61,328 bases of DNA from Candidatus Binatia bacterium (GTDB taxonomy: Bacteria > Desulfobacterota > Binatia > UBA9968 > JAJDTQ01). The position numbers were made by a program, and so were the translations under genes. The stretch lies in assembly GCA_022824205.1 (NCBI GenBank), contig JAJEAI010000046.1, forward strand, positions 1 to 61,328. The letters run 5' to 3'. The notes under the pieces are model-generated. The model searched no databases and was not told where the DNA came from. It worked only from the letters and a program-made list of their open reading frames with translations. This document shows, piece by piece, positions 26,324 through 34,828 of this stretch; position 1 is the stretch's first letter, and every line of letters begins with the position of its first letter.

Positions 26324-27169
26324 TCACGCCTTCCGGAAGTGCAGAATCCCCCATTGCAAGTAGCCGCGCTCGCCGCCGTCCACCCAGTGCCGCAGCCCGG
26401 TCTTCACGCGTTGCACGTGATCGGCGCCGCACTGCTTGAGAAGGGCCTGCTCATTGGCCAGCAGGTCCTTGAGGATGCGTCCGTAGTGGGTGGCGAGGTG
26501 CGGCGTGAGGTCGACGAACGCCAGTTCCTCGAAGCCGAGATCCGACAGCATCGCGCGGTACTGGCGCAGGGATCCCAGGGAGTCCAGGTGGACGCGGTCG
26601 AGGATGGGTTGCAGGGCTTCCGCGGGGCAGGAGTCGCCCTGCATGGGGTCGGTGAAGATGAACTGACCGCCGGTGCGCAGCACCCGGCCGACTTCGGCGC
26701 AGACCTGCCTCCGCCGGGTGCTGTGCAGGATGGCGTCCTGGGACCATACGACGTCGAAGCTGTCGTCCGTGACGGAGATGTCCTCGAAGCTCCCGTCCAC
26801 CACGTTGATGGCCAGGGAGCACCCGTCCCGCGCATTGAAAGCCCGGTTCCGGGCGTTCTGCTCGTCGCTCAGGTTCAGGCATGCCACATGGCATCCGTAT
26901 TCACGAAACAGGTACCGGGCCGACCCGCCATGGCCCGCGCCGATGTCGAGCACGCGGGTGCCTGGGCCCAGTCCCTGAATCATGCCGGCGATTCGCTCTA
27001 CGGTCCGCTGGCCGGCTTCGTCCACCGTGTCGGCGTCGTCTTCGTAGATGCCGAGATGCAGGTGCTCGTCGCCGTACGAGTTCGCGTAGGTGGCGCGCAC
27101 GTCCTTGCTGTTGTAGTAGCTTCGGACCGATTCCACGGCCTCCGCGTAGTGGACTTCCGGTGGTCGCAT
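26324..27169 (-). CDS. second sarcosine/dimethylglycine N-methyltransferase
   Basis: The 281-residue product is a class I SAM-dependent methyltransferase with LDIGAGHGGSARYL as the SAM-binding motif. It also has the SDMT marks VDGSFEDI, DVVWSQDAILHS, IFTDPMQ and a C-terminal YLQWGILHFRK. Its sequence is alike along its full length to the C-terminal half of the adjacent fused enzyme, and it begins seven bases after that gene's stop. It should methylate sarcosine or dimethylglycine toward betaine. It probably arose by duplication of the SDMT half of the fused gene and may differ in substrate preference. Confidence 0.85.
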   Translation of the reverse strand: MRPPEVHYAEAVESVRSYYNSKDVRATYANSYGDEHLHLGIYEDDADTVDEAGQRTVERIAGMIQGLGPGTRVLDIGAGHGGSARYLFREYGCHVACLNLSDEQNARNRAFNARDGCSLAINVVDGSFEDISVTDDSFDVVWSQDAILHSTRRRQVCAEVGRVLRTGGQFIFTDPMQGDSCPAEALQPILDRVHLDSLGSLRQYRAMLSDLGFEELAFVDLTPHLATHYGRILKDLLANEQALLKQCGADHVQRVKTGLRHWVDGGERGYLQWGILHFRKA

Positions 27170-27176
27170 CGGCCCG

Positions 27177-28829
27177 TCAAATCTTGCGGAAGTGCAGGAT
27201 GCCCCACTGGAGATGGTTCTTGTTGCCGCCGCTGACCCAGTGTTGCAGACCCGCCTTCATCCGTTCGAGGTATTCCTCGCTGCACACCTTCAGCAGATCC
27301 CACTGGTCGGCCTGCACTTCGTCGAGGACCCGGGCGTAGTGCGTGGCCAGGTGTGGCGTGAGGTCGACGAACTCGATCTCCTCGAACCCCAGGGCCGAGA
27401 GCATCGTCCGGTATTGCGGCACCGATCCGAGGGAATCGAGGTGGATGCGATCGAGGATCGGTTGCAGGACTTCCGTCGGACAGTCCTCCCGCTGCATGGG
27501 GTCGGTGAAGATGAGCTGGCCGCCCGGGGAAAGGATGCGGCTCACTTCCTCGAACACCCGTTGCCGGTTGCCGCTGTGCAGGATGGCATCCTGGGACCAC
27601 ACCACGTCCACGCTTTCATCCGGGACGGGGATGTCTTCGAAGCTTCCGTCCACCACGTTGATGGCCAGGGACAGGCTCCTCTTGGCGTTAATGTCCCGGT
27701 TGCGCGTGTTCTGGACCTCGCTCAGGTTCAGGCAGCCGACGTTGCAACCGTATTCCTCCACCAGGTACCGGGCCGACCCGCCGTACCCGGCACCGATGTC
27801 CAGCACGCGGGTCGTCGGCCGCAGGTCTTGGATCATGGAAGCCATCCGCATGACGGTGCGCCGGCTGGCGTCGAAGATCGTGTCGCCCTCGCTTTCGTAC
27901 AGGCCGACGTGGATGTCCTCGCCGCCCCACACGGTGGCGTAGAAGCGGTCGGCATCGTTGCTGTTGTAGTAGTCCCGGGCGGTTTCTACCGTCCCCGAGT
28001 ACGTCACGCCGAGCCCGGCCCGGCCCGGCCGTTCCTCGTTCTTGTAGAGTTTCTCCGCCACGTGGATGAAGAAGTCCGGATCCTCCACGCGGTGGGTTTC
28101 CTGGAAGTCGGCGAAGGTCTTGACCTGCTGGAATCCCACCTCGCCCATGAGCTTGCGCACGTAGTCCTTGCGCAGGGGAAACATGTTCAGGTGGAAGACG
28201 GACTTGTCCGGGAACTCGTAGCGGAATCGCGCCAGCCCCTCGTCCACGTACTCCGGCTCGGCGCTGACGTTGTCGCCGCAGTAGTAGTAGATGTGCTTGG
28301 ACGTGAACCCATCGTCGAGGATGTCGTCGTAGTTGCGTTGGTCCAGGACCAGGACGCCGTCGTGCTGCAGCACCGAGTAGAACTCGGCGAGGGCCTTGCG
28401 GCGATCCTGCTCCGAGAACAGATGGGTCAGCGAGTTTCCCAGGCAGATGACCGCGTCGTATTGGGTGTGGACGTCCCGGCTGAGCCAGCGCCAGTCGGCA
28501 TGGAGGGTCTTCATGATGAAACCCTGCTTCTTGGCGTTGTCGAATGCCTGGGCCAGCATCTCGGGGCTGCCGTCCACGCTGGTGACGTCGAACCCGGCCT
28601 TGAGCAGCCGGATGGAGTGGAAGCCGGTTCCGGTGGCCACGTCCAGGACGCGTTCCACGCCACGTTCCTTGAGGATGTTGATGAAGAAATCGCCTTCGCT
28701 GGCCGCCCGCGCCTCCCAGTCGATGAGTTCGTCCCACTTCCGCACGAAGCTGTGAACGTACTCCCGCTTGTACTGGTCGGTCTTGCGCTGGGCGATGGGG
28801 TTGTCGCCGTAAAGTTGCTGGTCACTCAT
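27177..28829 (-). CDS. fused glycine/sarcosine and sarcosine/dimethylglycine N-methyltransferase (betaine synthesis)
   Basis: The 550-residue enzyme makes glycine betaine from glycine with three SAM molecules. The first half (about 1-265) is GSMT: VLDVATGTGFHSIRLLKAGF and a DAVICLGNSLTHLF segment. The second half (about 275-550) is SDMT: LDIGAGYGGSARYL, DVVWSQDAILHS and LQWGILHFRK. A similar fusion is known in some halophilic actinobacteria, while others keep two genes. An AGGAGGTGA site lies ahead of the ATG. It is the first gene of a minus-strand pair and is divergent from the D-aminoacylase. Betaine is an osmolyte, so the organism likely meets salt stress. Confidence 0.92.
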   Translation of the reverse strand: MSDQQLYGDNPIAQRKTDQYKREYVHSFVRKWDELIDWEARAASEGDFFINILKERGVERVLDVATGTGFHSIRLLKAGFDVTSVDGSPEMLAQAFDNAKKQGFIMKTLHADWRWLSRDVHTQYDAVICLGNSLTHLFSEQDRRKALAEFYSVLQHDGVLVLDQRNYDDILDDGFTSKHIYYYCGDNVSAEPEYVDEGLARFRYEFPDKSVFHLNMFPLRKDYVRKLMGEVGFQQVKTFADFQETHRVEDPDFFIHVAEKLYKNEERPGRAGLGVTYSGTVETARDYYNSNDADRFYATVWGGEDIHVGLYESEGDTIFDASRRTVMRMASMIQDLRPTTRVLDIGAGYGGSARYLVEEYGCNVGCLNLSEVQNTRNRDINAKRSLSLAINVVDGSFEDIPVPDESVDVVWSQDAILHSGNRQRVFEEVSRILSPGGQLIFTDPMQREDCPTEVLQPILDRIHLDSLGSVPQYRTMLSALGFEEIEFVDLTPHLATHYARVLDEVQADQWDLLKVCSEEYLERMKAGLQHWVSGGNKNHLQWGILHFRKI

Positions 28830-29181
28830 GTCTCACCTCCTCGGTCGCGGGCCTGACATTGCCTGTCCTTCCTCCAGGGGAGGATCGGGAGCCCCGTGTC
28901 GAGGCGGCCGGGGCAGGCAGGAAAGGGTCAGTCTCCCAACATTGGGCGCACAAAGTCAAACGGGTCCGGGCAAGGCTCCGCCCGCCGCCCGTGATCCGTT
29001 GTGCGCCGAAGCCCGGAGTGCTAATTGACCGGACAGGGTCCTGGGAGTCTGTCGGACCGAGCCGCGCTGATCCGCGTGACGGGCTCGGACCGGTGACGGC
29101 CGGCGATTCCCGGACCAGAGCGTTACGGGACGCGCGTGAAACCGCGAGCCACAAGGCACGCAAGGGAAGGACGACCGAACC
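28830..29181. other. 352-base divergent intergenic region
   Basis: This gap lies between the betaine operon (minus) and the D-aminoacylase gene (plus), so it should hold both promoters. A small hairpin TCCTCC-AGG-GGAGGA occurs near 28868-28882. I see no convincing promoter boxes, riboswitch or open frame. Confidence 0.5.
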
Positions 29182-30774
29182 ATGGCTATTTTCGATACCG
29201 TGCTTCATGGCGGGGCCATCATCGACGGCGCCGGCAACCCCTGGTACTACGGCGACCTGGCCATCAAGGACGGCCGCATCGCGGCCATGGGTCGGCTGAA
29301 CCCCACCTCCGGAACCCGCTCCATCGACGTGCGGGGCAAGATGGTGACGCCCGGCTTCATCGACATGCACACCCACAGCGACCAGCCGCTGATCAAGGAC
29401 GGCAACGGCGAGAGCAAGATCCGCCAGGGCGTGACCCTGGACATCATCGGCGAGAGCCAGACCGTGGCGCCGCTGGTGGGGCCGGTGTTCGAGGAGTACG
29501 TGGCCGAGCACCGTCACCGGAACGGCATCGAGGCGGACTGGTCCACCTTCAGCGAGTACTTCGAGCGCCTCGCGACGGGCGGCATCTCCATGAACGTGGC
29601 CTCGGGCGTGTCGCCGCAGCAGGTCAAGCGCGTGGTGGTGGGCTTCAAGGAACGCCCGGCCAGCGAGGCAGAGCAGGAGCGGATGGACGCGTACGTGGCC
29701 CAGGCCATGGAGCAGGGTGCCCTGGGGCTCACCGCGGCGTGGCACGCCAAGGGGCCGGAGTACCCGGACGAGGTGGTGTCCATGGCGCGGGTGGCGCGCA
29801 AGTACGGCGGCTACTACGGCGTGCACCTGGGGAGCGAGGGCTTCGACATCATGGAGGAGCTGGAGAAGGCGCTCAAGGTGGGGCGGGAAGCCGAGATCCC
29901 CATCCACGTCTACCATCTCAAGATGCGCTCCAAGGAGAACTGGGGGCGGGTGATGGAGGTGGTGGAGCAGATCGAGGAGGCCCGCGGCGAGGGCATGGAC
30001 GTCACCGCCAACCAGTATCCCTATACCGCCATGCAGCACCCGTGGCGGCGGCTGTTCCCGCGCTGGGTGCAGGACGCGCCGGTGCAGGAGACCATCGGCG
30101 AGTTCATGAGCCCGTCGTTCCGCCAGCGGGTCATGGACGATCCCGAGTTCACCCAGTACGTGAGCGAGCACGGCGGCTGGGAAGGCATCGTGGCCGCGCG
30201 GCTGGACAAGCCCGAACATCACGCTTGGGAAGGCAAGACCATCCAGCAGATCGCGGAGATCCGCGGCCAGGACCCAGCCAGCACCTGCTTCGACCTGATC
30301 TACGGCGAGGGCATCTTCATCCACGGCATCCACCACACCATGCGCGAGCAGGACGTGCAGGACGTCATGCGGGTGCCCTGGATCTCGGTGTCCTCGGACG
30401 GCAGCGCCCTCAACATGGAGTCTCCGGGCCGGCCGCACCCGCGCAGCTTCGGCACCAACGTGCGCGTCCTGGGCCGCTACGTGCGCGACGAAAAGGTGCT
30501 GACCCTGCCCGACGCGGTGCGCAAGATGACCTCGCTGCCGGCCCAGGTGCTGGGGCTCAAGGACCGCGGGCTGCTCCGGGAAGGCTACTGGGCCGACGTG
30601 GTGGTGTTCGACCCCGACACGGTGACGGACCGGGCCACGTTCGATGAGCCGAAACAGTATCCCCGGGGCGTCGATTACGTGTTCGTCAACGGGGACATGG
30701 TCATCGAGAACGGCGACCACACCGGCGCCCGGCCCGGCCGGGTGGTCTACGGACCCGGAAAGAGGGAGAGATGA
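29182..30774 (+). CDS. N-acyl-D-amino-acid deacylase / D-aminoacylase family amidohydrolase
   Basis: This metal-dependent amidohydrolase (530 residues) belongs to the D-aminoacylase/dihydropyrimidinase-like branch. The N-terminal small beta domain is followed by the metal ligand motif H63-T-H65-S in GFIDMHTHSDQPL. IHVYHLKM holds a later ligand and SVSSDGSAL the aspartate typical of the family. The C-terminal ADVVVFDPDTV segment closes the composite domain. Such enzymes release D-amino acids from N-acyl forms, or act on related amides. GGAAGG lies ahead of the ATG. It is followed at 30862 by an orphan antitoxin relic. Confidence 0.85.
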   Translation: MAIFDTVLHGGAIIDGAGNPWYYGDLAIKDGRIAAMGRLNPTSGTRSIDVRGKMVTPGFIDMHTHSDQPLIKDGNGESKIRQGVTLDIIGESQTVAPLVGPVFEEYVAEHRHRNGIEADWSTFSEYFERLATGGISMNVASGVSPQQVKRVVVGFKERPASEAEQERMDAYVAQAMEQGALGLTAAWHAKGPEYPDEVVSMARVARKYGGYYGVHLGSEGFDIMEELEKALKVGREAEIPIHVYHLKMRSKENWGRVMEVVEQIEEARGEGMDVTANQYPYTAMQHPWRRLFPRWVQDAPVQETIGEFMSPSFRQRVMDDPEFTQYVSEHGGWEGIVAARLDKPEHHAWEGKTIQQIAEIRGQDPASTCFDLIYGEGIFIHGIHHTMREQDVQDVMRVPWISVSSDGSALNMESPGRPHPRSFGTNVRVLGRYVRDEKVLTLPDAVRKMTSLPAQVLGLKDRGLLREGYWADVVVFDPDTVTDRATFDEPKQYPRGVDYVFVNGDMVIENGDHTGARPGRVVYGPGKRER

Positions 30775-30861
30775 AGAAATCCGTATCTTGATGCGGGTTG
30801 CGGGGTTTGCCATGGTTGCCAACACAGGTTCGGGAACCTCGCAAGCGTCGGTGGAGGCGCC

Positions 30862-31113
30862 ATGAAGACGAAAGACTTGATTGCGGAAGCGATGGATCTT
30901 CCGGTGGAAGACAGGGCGTTGGTGGCCGATTCGATTCTCAAAAGCCTTAACCCGCCAGAATCGGATATGGACGAGAAATGGACTGCCGTTGCAACGCAAC
31001 GATTGAAAGAACTGAGGTCGGGCGAGGTTGAAGCTTCAAAGACAGCCCAAGAAAACAGTCCCGCCCGGTTTCAGGCGGGACTGCTCTCTCGCTCCAAAAG
31101 CCCTTTCGTCTGA
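30862..31113 (+). pseudogene. truncated addiction-module antitoxin component
   Basis: The N-terminal 55 residues follow the putative addiction module component family (partner of RelE/ParE toxins): KTKDLIAEAMDLPVEDRALV, a SILKSLNPPES segment, and ATQRLKELRSGEVEA. The usual ending with a VPGEEVF-like motif is replaced by 28 unrelated residues that run over a transcription terminator of the opposite gene. No RelE-like toxin follows. The gene thus seems to be a decayed or orphan antitoxin whose partner was lost when the neighbouring region joined here. Confidence 0.7.
31056..31083 (-). terminator. rho-independent terminator of binding-protein gene
   Basis: A perfect ten-base stem, CAGTCCCGCC with GGCGGGACTG, and an eight-base loop lie 32 bases past the stop of the minus-strand binding protein. 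On the minus strand the stem is followed at once by TTTTCTTGG. The plus strand has no T-run, so it acts on the minus strand. Confidence 0.75.
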
Positions 31114-31114
31114 A

Positions 31115-32656
31115 TCATGCCTTGATTCCGATATCCTCCAGCAGGATCTTCTCGTCCGGACGCGGGTTCCAGTCGAGGTTGCGGGCCGCTCCGTAGTGGT
31201 CGAAGAGCTGGTAGAGCGGGATCATCGGTGCTTCTTCCATGATGACCTCGCTCATCTTCTGAAGGATCTTGAGGCGCTTGGCTTCGTCGGACTCGGCCTG
31301 TTCGGCATCCACCAGCGCGTCGAAACCCGCGTGGCTGAAGTTGGTGCGCTTGGAGCCGCCCGTGCGGAAGTACTGGTAGAGCGGCGTGTCGGCGTCCAGG
31401 ACGCTGCCCCGGCCGATGTAGTAGAACGGGATCTTGCCGCCGTTGACGCCGCCCCGGCCCCAGAAGACCACCCATTCCTGGGGCACGATCTCGACCCGGA
31501 ACCCGCCCTTGGACATCTGGTTGGCCACCACCTGCACGAGCTCCGTGTCCTTGTCGTACTTGCCGGGCGAGAAGTGGAGCTTCACGTCCACGCCGTTGGG
31601 ATAGCCGGCCTTGGCCAGCAGTTCCTTCGCCTTCTTGGGGTCGTAGGGGTAGCGCTTGACGTTGGGATTGTGCCCGATGACGCGGGGTCCCACGGGTCCC
31701 TGGAGCACTTCGCCGTTGCCGTCGAAGATCCCCTTGACGATGGCGTCCGCGTCCACGCAGTAGTTGGCGGCCTGGCGCACGAGCTTGTTGTCCCAGGGCT
31801 TGAAGTTGACGTTCAGTGCGAAGAAGTAGATGCGCAGGCCCGGCACGCTTCGCACCGAGACCCGGGGATGCTTGTTGATCCGCGGCACCTCGTGTACCGG
31901 GACTCTGTCCATCACGTCGCACTGTCCGGATTCCAGGCCCGCCAGGCGCGAGTTGACTTCCACGACCTTGCGCCACACCAGCTCCTTGATGGCGGGCTTC
32001 TCGCCCCAGTAGTCGTCGTTGCGCGTGAGCACCAGGTCGCCGTCACGTTTGAAGCTGACGAACTTGTACGGGCCGGTGCCGGTGGGGTGCTTGTCTACGT
32101 CCTCGCCGTACTTGTCCGCCACGGTCTTGCTCATGATGAAGCGGTTGCGCACGCCGCGGGACAGGAAGGTGACCGACGGCTTCTTGGTGACGACGATCAC
32201 CGTGTTCTCGTCCGGCGTGCGCACTTCCTCGACGTTGCGGAACGACCGCCGTTGCAGGCTCCTCTTGTCGTTCTTCATCCGGTCGATGGAGAACGCCACG
32301 TCGGCGGAAGTGAGGGGGCTGCCGTCGTGGAACTTGATGCCCTTGCGCAGCTTGAACTCCCACTCCTTGCCCCGGTACTGCCAGGACTCAGCCAGCCGTC
32401 CGACGAACTTGGCCTGGCCGTAGTCGAACTCCACCAGCGGCTCCAGCATGTGTTGCCACAAGCCGTAAATCGCGCCGCTGCTGTGGTCGTAGGGGTGCAG
32501 GTTGTCCATGGCGCTGGCGTTGTACACGATCACCCGGTCCTTGGACGCGGCGTACGCGTACGGCGCGATCGAGGGATGCAGCAGCGCCGTGAGGCCGAGT
32601 GCCGCGCCTCCCTTGAGCACGTCCCGCCGGCTTACCAGTCCGCTCTTGTCACTCAT
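31115..32656 (-). CDS. ABC transporter substrate-binding protein, family 5, Tat-type (paralogue 1)
   Basis: This 513-residue solute-binding protein belongs to the peptide/nickel family. The start is set at 32656 because AAGGGG lies six bases ahead of it; an in-frame ATG nine codons upstream lacks this. The leader SRRDVLKGGAALGLTALL is a twin-arginine signal ending before AYAASKD. Family marks are LAESWQYRGKEWEFKLRKGI and KFHDGSPLTSADVAFSIDR. It shares most of its sequence with the two binding proteins at 34829 and 39656, but those have Sec signals. No permease or ATPase is near. Substrates may be oligopeptides or other amides. Confidence 0.88.
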   Translation of the reverse strand: MSDKSGLVSRRDVLKGGAALGLTALLHPSIAPYAYAASKDRVIVYNASAMDNLHPYDHSSGAIYGLWQHMLEPLVEFDYGQAKFVGRLAESWQYRGKEWEFKLRKGIKFHDGSPLTSADVAFSIDRMKNDKRSLQRRSFRNVEEVRTPDENTVIVVTKKPSVTFLSRGVRNRFIMSKTVADKYGEDVDKHPTGTGPYKFVSFKRDGDLVLTRNDDYWGEKPAIKELVWRKVVEVNSRLAGLESGQCDVMDRVPVHEVPRINKHPRVSVRSVPGLRIYFFALNVNFKPWDNKLVRQAANYCVDADAIVKGIFDGNGEVLQGPVGPRVIGHNPNVKRYPYDPKKAKELLAKAGYPNGVDVKLHFSPGKYDKDTELVQVVANQMSKGGFRVEIVPQEWVVFWGRGGVNGGKIPFYYIGRGSVLDADTPLYQYFRTGGSKRTNFSHAGFDALVDAEQAESDEAKRLKILQKMSEVIMEEAPMIPLYQLFDHYGAARNLDWNPRPDEKILLEDIGIKA

Positions 32657-32702
32657 GTCGAACCCCTTTCCGTTTGAGGCCAATGGATTTTCAACGGCTC
32701 TC

Positions 32703-33539
32703 TTACTCCATGGGATGGCGCTTGAGGAACTCCAGGAAGTGGGCGTTGGCGACGTCCGGCATCTGGCGCAGGTAGCCGTGGTTGCCGCCCTCCACCAGTT
32801 TGAACTCGGCCCCGGCGATGCCTTCCGCCAGCACCTTGGACGACTCCACGTGGCTGCCGGTGGACGCGTCCACCGTGTCCCCCGCGCCGCAGATCACCAG
32901 GGTCGGGCACTGGATCCGGTCCAGCAGGTGGCGTGTCTCGTGCTCCTGCCGGGCCACCACGTGCCGGAGGTAGGGCCGCAGCGGCGTGAACCAGGTCATG
33001 TTGACCTCACGGAACTGCTGCACCTCGTCCGGGTGGTCGCGCACGAACTCCGGCGGGAACATGAAGGCGCCGCCGAAGTGGTCCTCCATGTAACGCTGGT
33101 GGCCCTTGTCGGCCATCTCCGCCGCGGTGGCGTAGGGCACGCCGCGCTCGTAGTACTGGCCGTCGTAGGAGGTGCCGGGTCCCGAGCCCGAGAGGACGAC
33201 GCTGTGCACCATCTCGGGATGATCGATGGCGATCCACTGGCACACGCGCCCGCCCATGGAGTGGCCGAGGAAATGCGCCCGGCCGATGCCCAGCGCCTCC
33301 AGCAGGTTGACGCAGTCATCGGCGAACATGCGGGTGGAGTAGTGGACGTCGGGCTTGTCGCTCCGTCCCGTGCCACGGTGGTCCCAGGTCAGTACCCGGT
33401 AGTGTCGCGACAGCTCGGGGACCTGGAATATCTTCCAGTGGTCGCCGGACATGCCGGTGCCGCTCACCAGCACCAGCGGCTCGCCGCTGCCGTGCAGTTC
33501 GTAGTGGAAGTTCAGGCCGCTGACGTTGGCGATGGGCAT
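32703..33539 (-). CDS. alpha/beta hydrolase
   Basis: The 278-residue product has the alpha/beta hydrolase fold: the oxyanion HGSGEPLVLVSGTGMSGDHW, nucleophile S94 in LGHSMGG, acid D in CGAGDTVDAST, and base H in GGNHGYL near the end. DHRGTGRSDKP is a typical strand-5 loop. Members hydrolyse esters, lactones or C-C bonds; the substrate cannot be told. It follows the alcohol dehydrogenase and precedes a solute-binding protein on the same strand, so an uptake and catabolic group is plausible. Confidence 0.88.
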   Translation of the reverse strand: MPIANVSGLNFHYELHGSGEPLVLVSGTGMSGDHWKIFQVPELSRHYRVLTWDHRGTGRSDKPDVHYSTRMFADDCVNLLEALGIGRAHFLGHSMGGRVCQWIAIDHPEMVHSVVLSGSGPGTSYDGQYYERGVPYATAAEMADKGHQRYMEDHFGGAFMFPPEFVRDHPDEVQQFREVNMTWFTPLRPYLRHVVARQEHETRHLLDRIQCPTLVICGAGDTVDASTGSHVESSKVLAEGIAGAEFKLVEGGNHGYLRQMPDVANAHFLEFLKRHPME

Positions 33540-33581
33540 GATTCCCTCGCGATGGACATGACTCGCGCGGTACCCGCCACT

Positions 33582-33602
33582 GGGGCGACCGCGGGTCGCC
33601 CC
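33582..33602. repeat. short perfect inverted repeat between ADH and hydrolase
   Basis: GGGGCGACC and GGTCGCCCC are exact nine-base arms around a GCG loop. It sits in the gap between the alcohol dehydrogenase stop and the hydrolase start. It could be a hairpin in the shared transcript, a terminator without T-run, or a REP-type element. Confidence 0.6.
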
Positions 33603-33675
33603 TACGGGTCATCGCGCCTTGCCTACGACAAAAAATTCCCGCGCATCTTCGTCAACGTTTTCGCGAAACGCAACA

Positions 33676-34764
33676 CTAGAACACCACGACGCCCCGGGCC
33701 GCCTCTCCCTGCTTCAGGCGCTCGACACCTTCGTTGATCTCCTCGATCTTGTAGCGATGCGACACCAGCCGGTCCAGATCGAGTCGGCCTGCCTTGTAGT
33801 GCTCCACCATCCGCGGGATGTCGATGAGCTGGCGCGCGTGGCCGTAGCCGGTTCCCTTGAGGGTCTTCTGTTCCCTCACGAAGCGCAAGGGGTTGATGGA
33901 CGTGGTGTGGTCCATGGGCGCCATCCCCACCACCACGACGGTGCCGCCCGGCCGCGCGCACTCCAGCGCTTGTTCCACCGTCGGACCCAGGCCGATGGCC
34001 TCGAAGACGTAGTCCACCCCGCCGCCGGTGATCTCGCGGACGCGCTTCGCTGTGTCCTCGCGCGCGCTGTTGATCTTGTGGGTGGCGCCGAATTCCTGGG
34101 CGTACTCCAGCTTTCCGTCGAGGATGTCGATGGCGATGATGGTGCTGGCGCCCACCAGGCGGGCGCCCTGGATGCAGTTGAGGCCCACGCCGCCGCAGCC
34201 GATGACGGCCACGGTGTCGCCGGCTTCCACGCGGGCAGCGTTGGTGACGGAGCATACGCCGGTGGTGACGCAGCAGCCGATGAGGGCGGCCACTTCCGGC
34301 GGGATGTCGCCGGGGACCGGTACGGCCTGCTCCGCCGGGCACACCACCTCCTCGGCCCAGGTGCCGAGCCGCGCCGAGATGAACAGCGGTTGCCCCTTGA
34401 GGCTCACCCGCGCCGTGCCGTCGTGCATCATCTGGCGCGGGGAGTCGTGGCCGTTGCACAGCACCGGGATGCCGCGCGCGCAGTTCTCGCAACGGCCGCA
34501 GTTGGCGCGGAAGGAAAGGATGACGTTGTCGCCCGGCTTGACGTGGTCGACGCCCGGACCCACGGCCTCCACCACGCCCGCGCCCTCGTGGCCGAGGATC
34601 ACCGGCGTGCTGTTGTCCCATTCGCCCTTGATGTTGTGCAGATCGCTGTGGCAGATGCCCGTGGCGCCGATGCGCACCTGCACCTCCTGAGCCTTGGGAC
34701 CCTCGATATCCACTTCCTCGACAACCAGAGGGGTGTTCTGCTCCAGCAGCACGGCTGCCTTCAT
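33676..34764 (-). CDS. zinc-dependent alcohol dehydrogenase (MDR family)
   Basis: The 362-residue product is a medium-chain dehydrogenase of the class III/aryl-alcohol type. Catalytic zinc ligands are C38 in GICHSD and H59-E60 in GHEGAG. The structural zinc has C89, C92, C95 and C103. The Rossmann motif is VAVIGCGGVGLNCIQGA. It should oxidise an alcohol or S-hydroxymethylglutathione with NAD. Hydrolase and binding-protein neighbours suggest that it acts on an alcohol set free by hydrolysis. AAGGAGGTGC lies before the ATG. Confidence 0.9.
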   Translation of the reverse strand: MKAAVLLEQNTPLVVEEVDIEGPKAQEVQVRIGATGICHSDLHNIKGEWDNSTPVILGHEGAGVVEAVGPGVDHVKPGDNVILSFRANCGRCENCARGIPVLCNGHDSPRQMMHDGTARVSLKGQPLFISARLGTWAEEVVCPAEQAVPVPGDIPPEVAALIGCCVTTGVCSVTNAARVEAGDTVAVIGCGGVGLNCIQGARLVGASTIIAIDILDGKLEYAQEFGATHKINSAREDTAKRVREITGGGVDYVFEAIGLGPTVEQALECARPGGTVVVVGMAPMDHTTSINPLRFVREQKTLKGTGYGHARQLIDIPRMVEHYKAGRLDLDRLVSHRYKIEEINEGVERLKQGEAARGVVVF

Positions 34765-34828
34765 GCCTGCACCTCCTTGGCCCGTTCGTCGGTTACGCGC
34801 GTGGGCGACAACGCGAGGGAGTCGGCCG

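Noticed and set aside
27192..28856. 554-codon plus-strand frame opposite the betaine synthase
   Set aside because: Shadow frame; the minus strand shows SAM-binding and SDMT motifs over the same bases.
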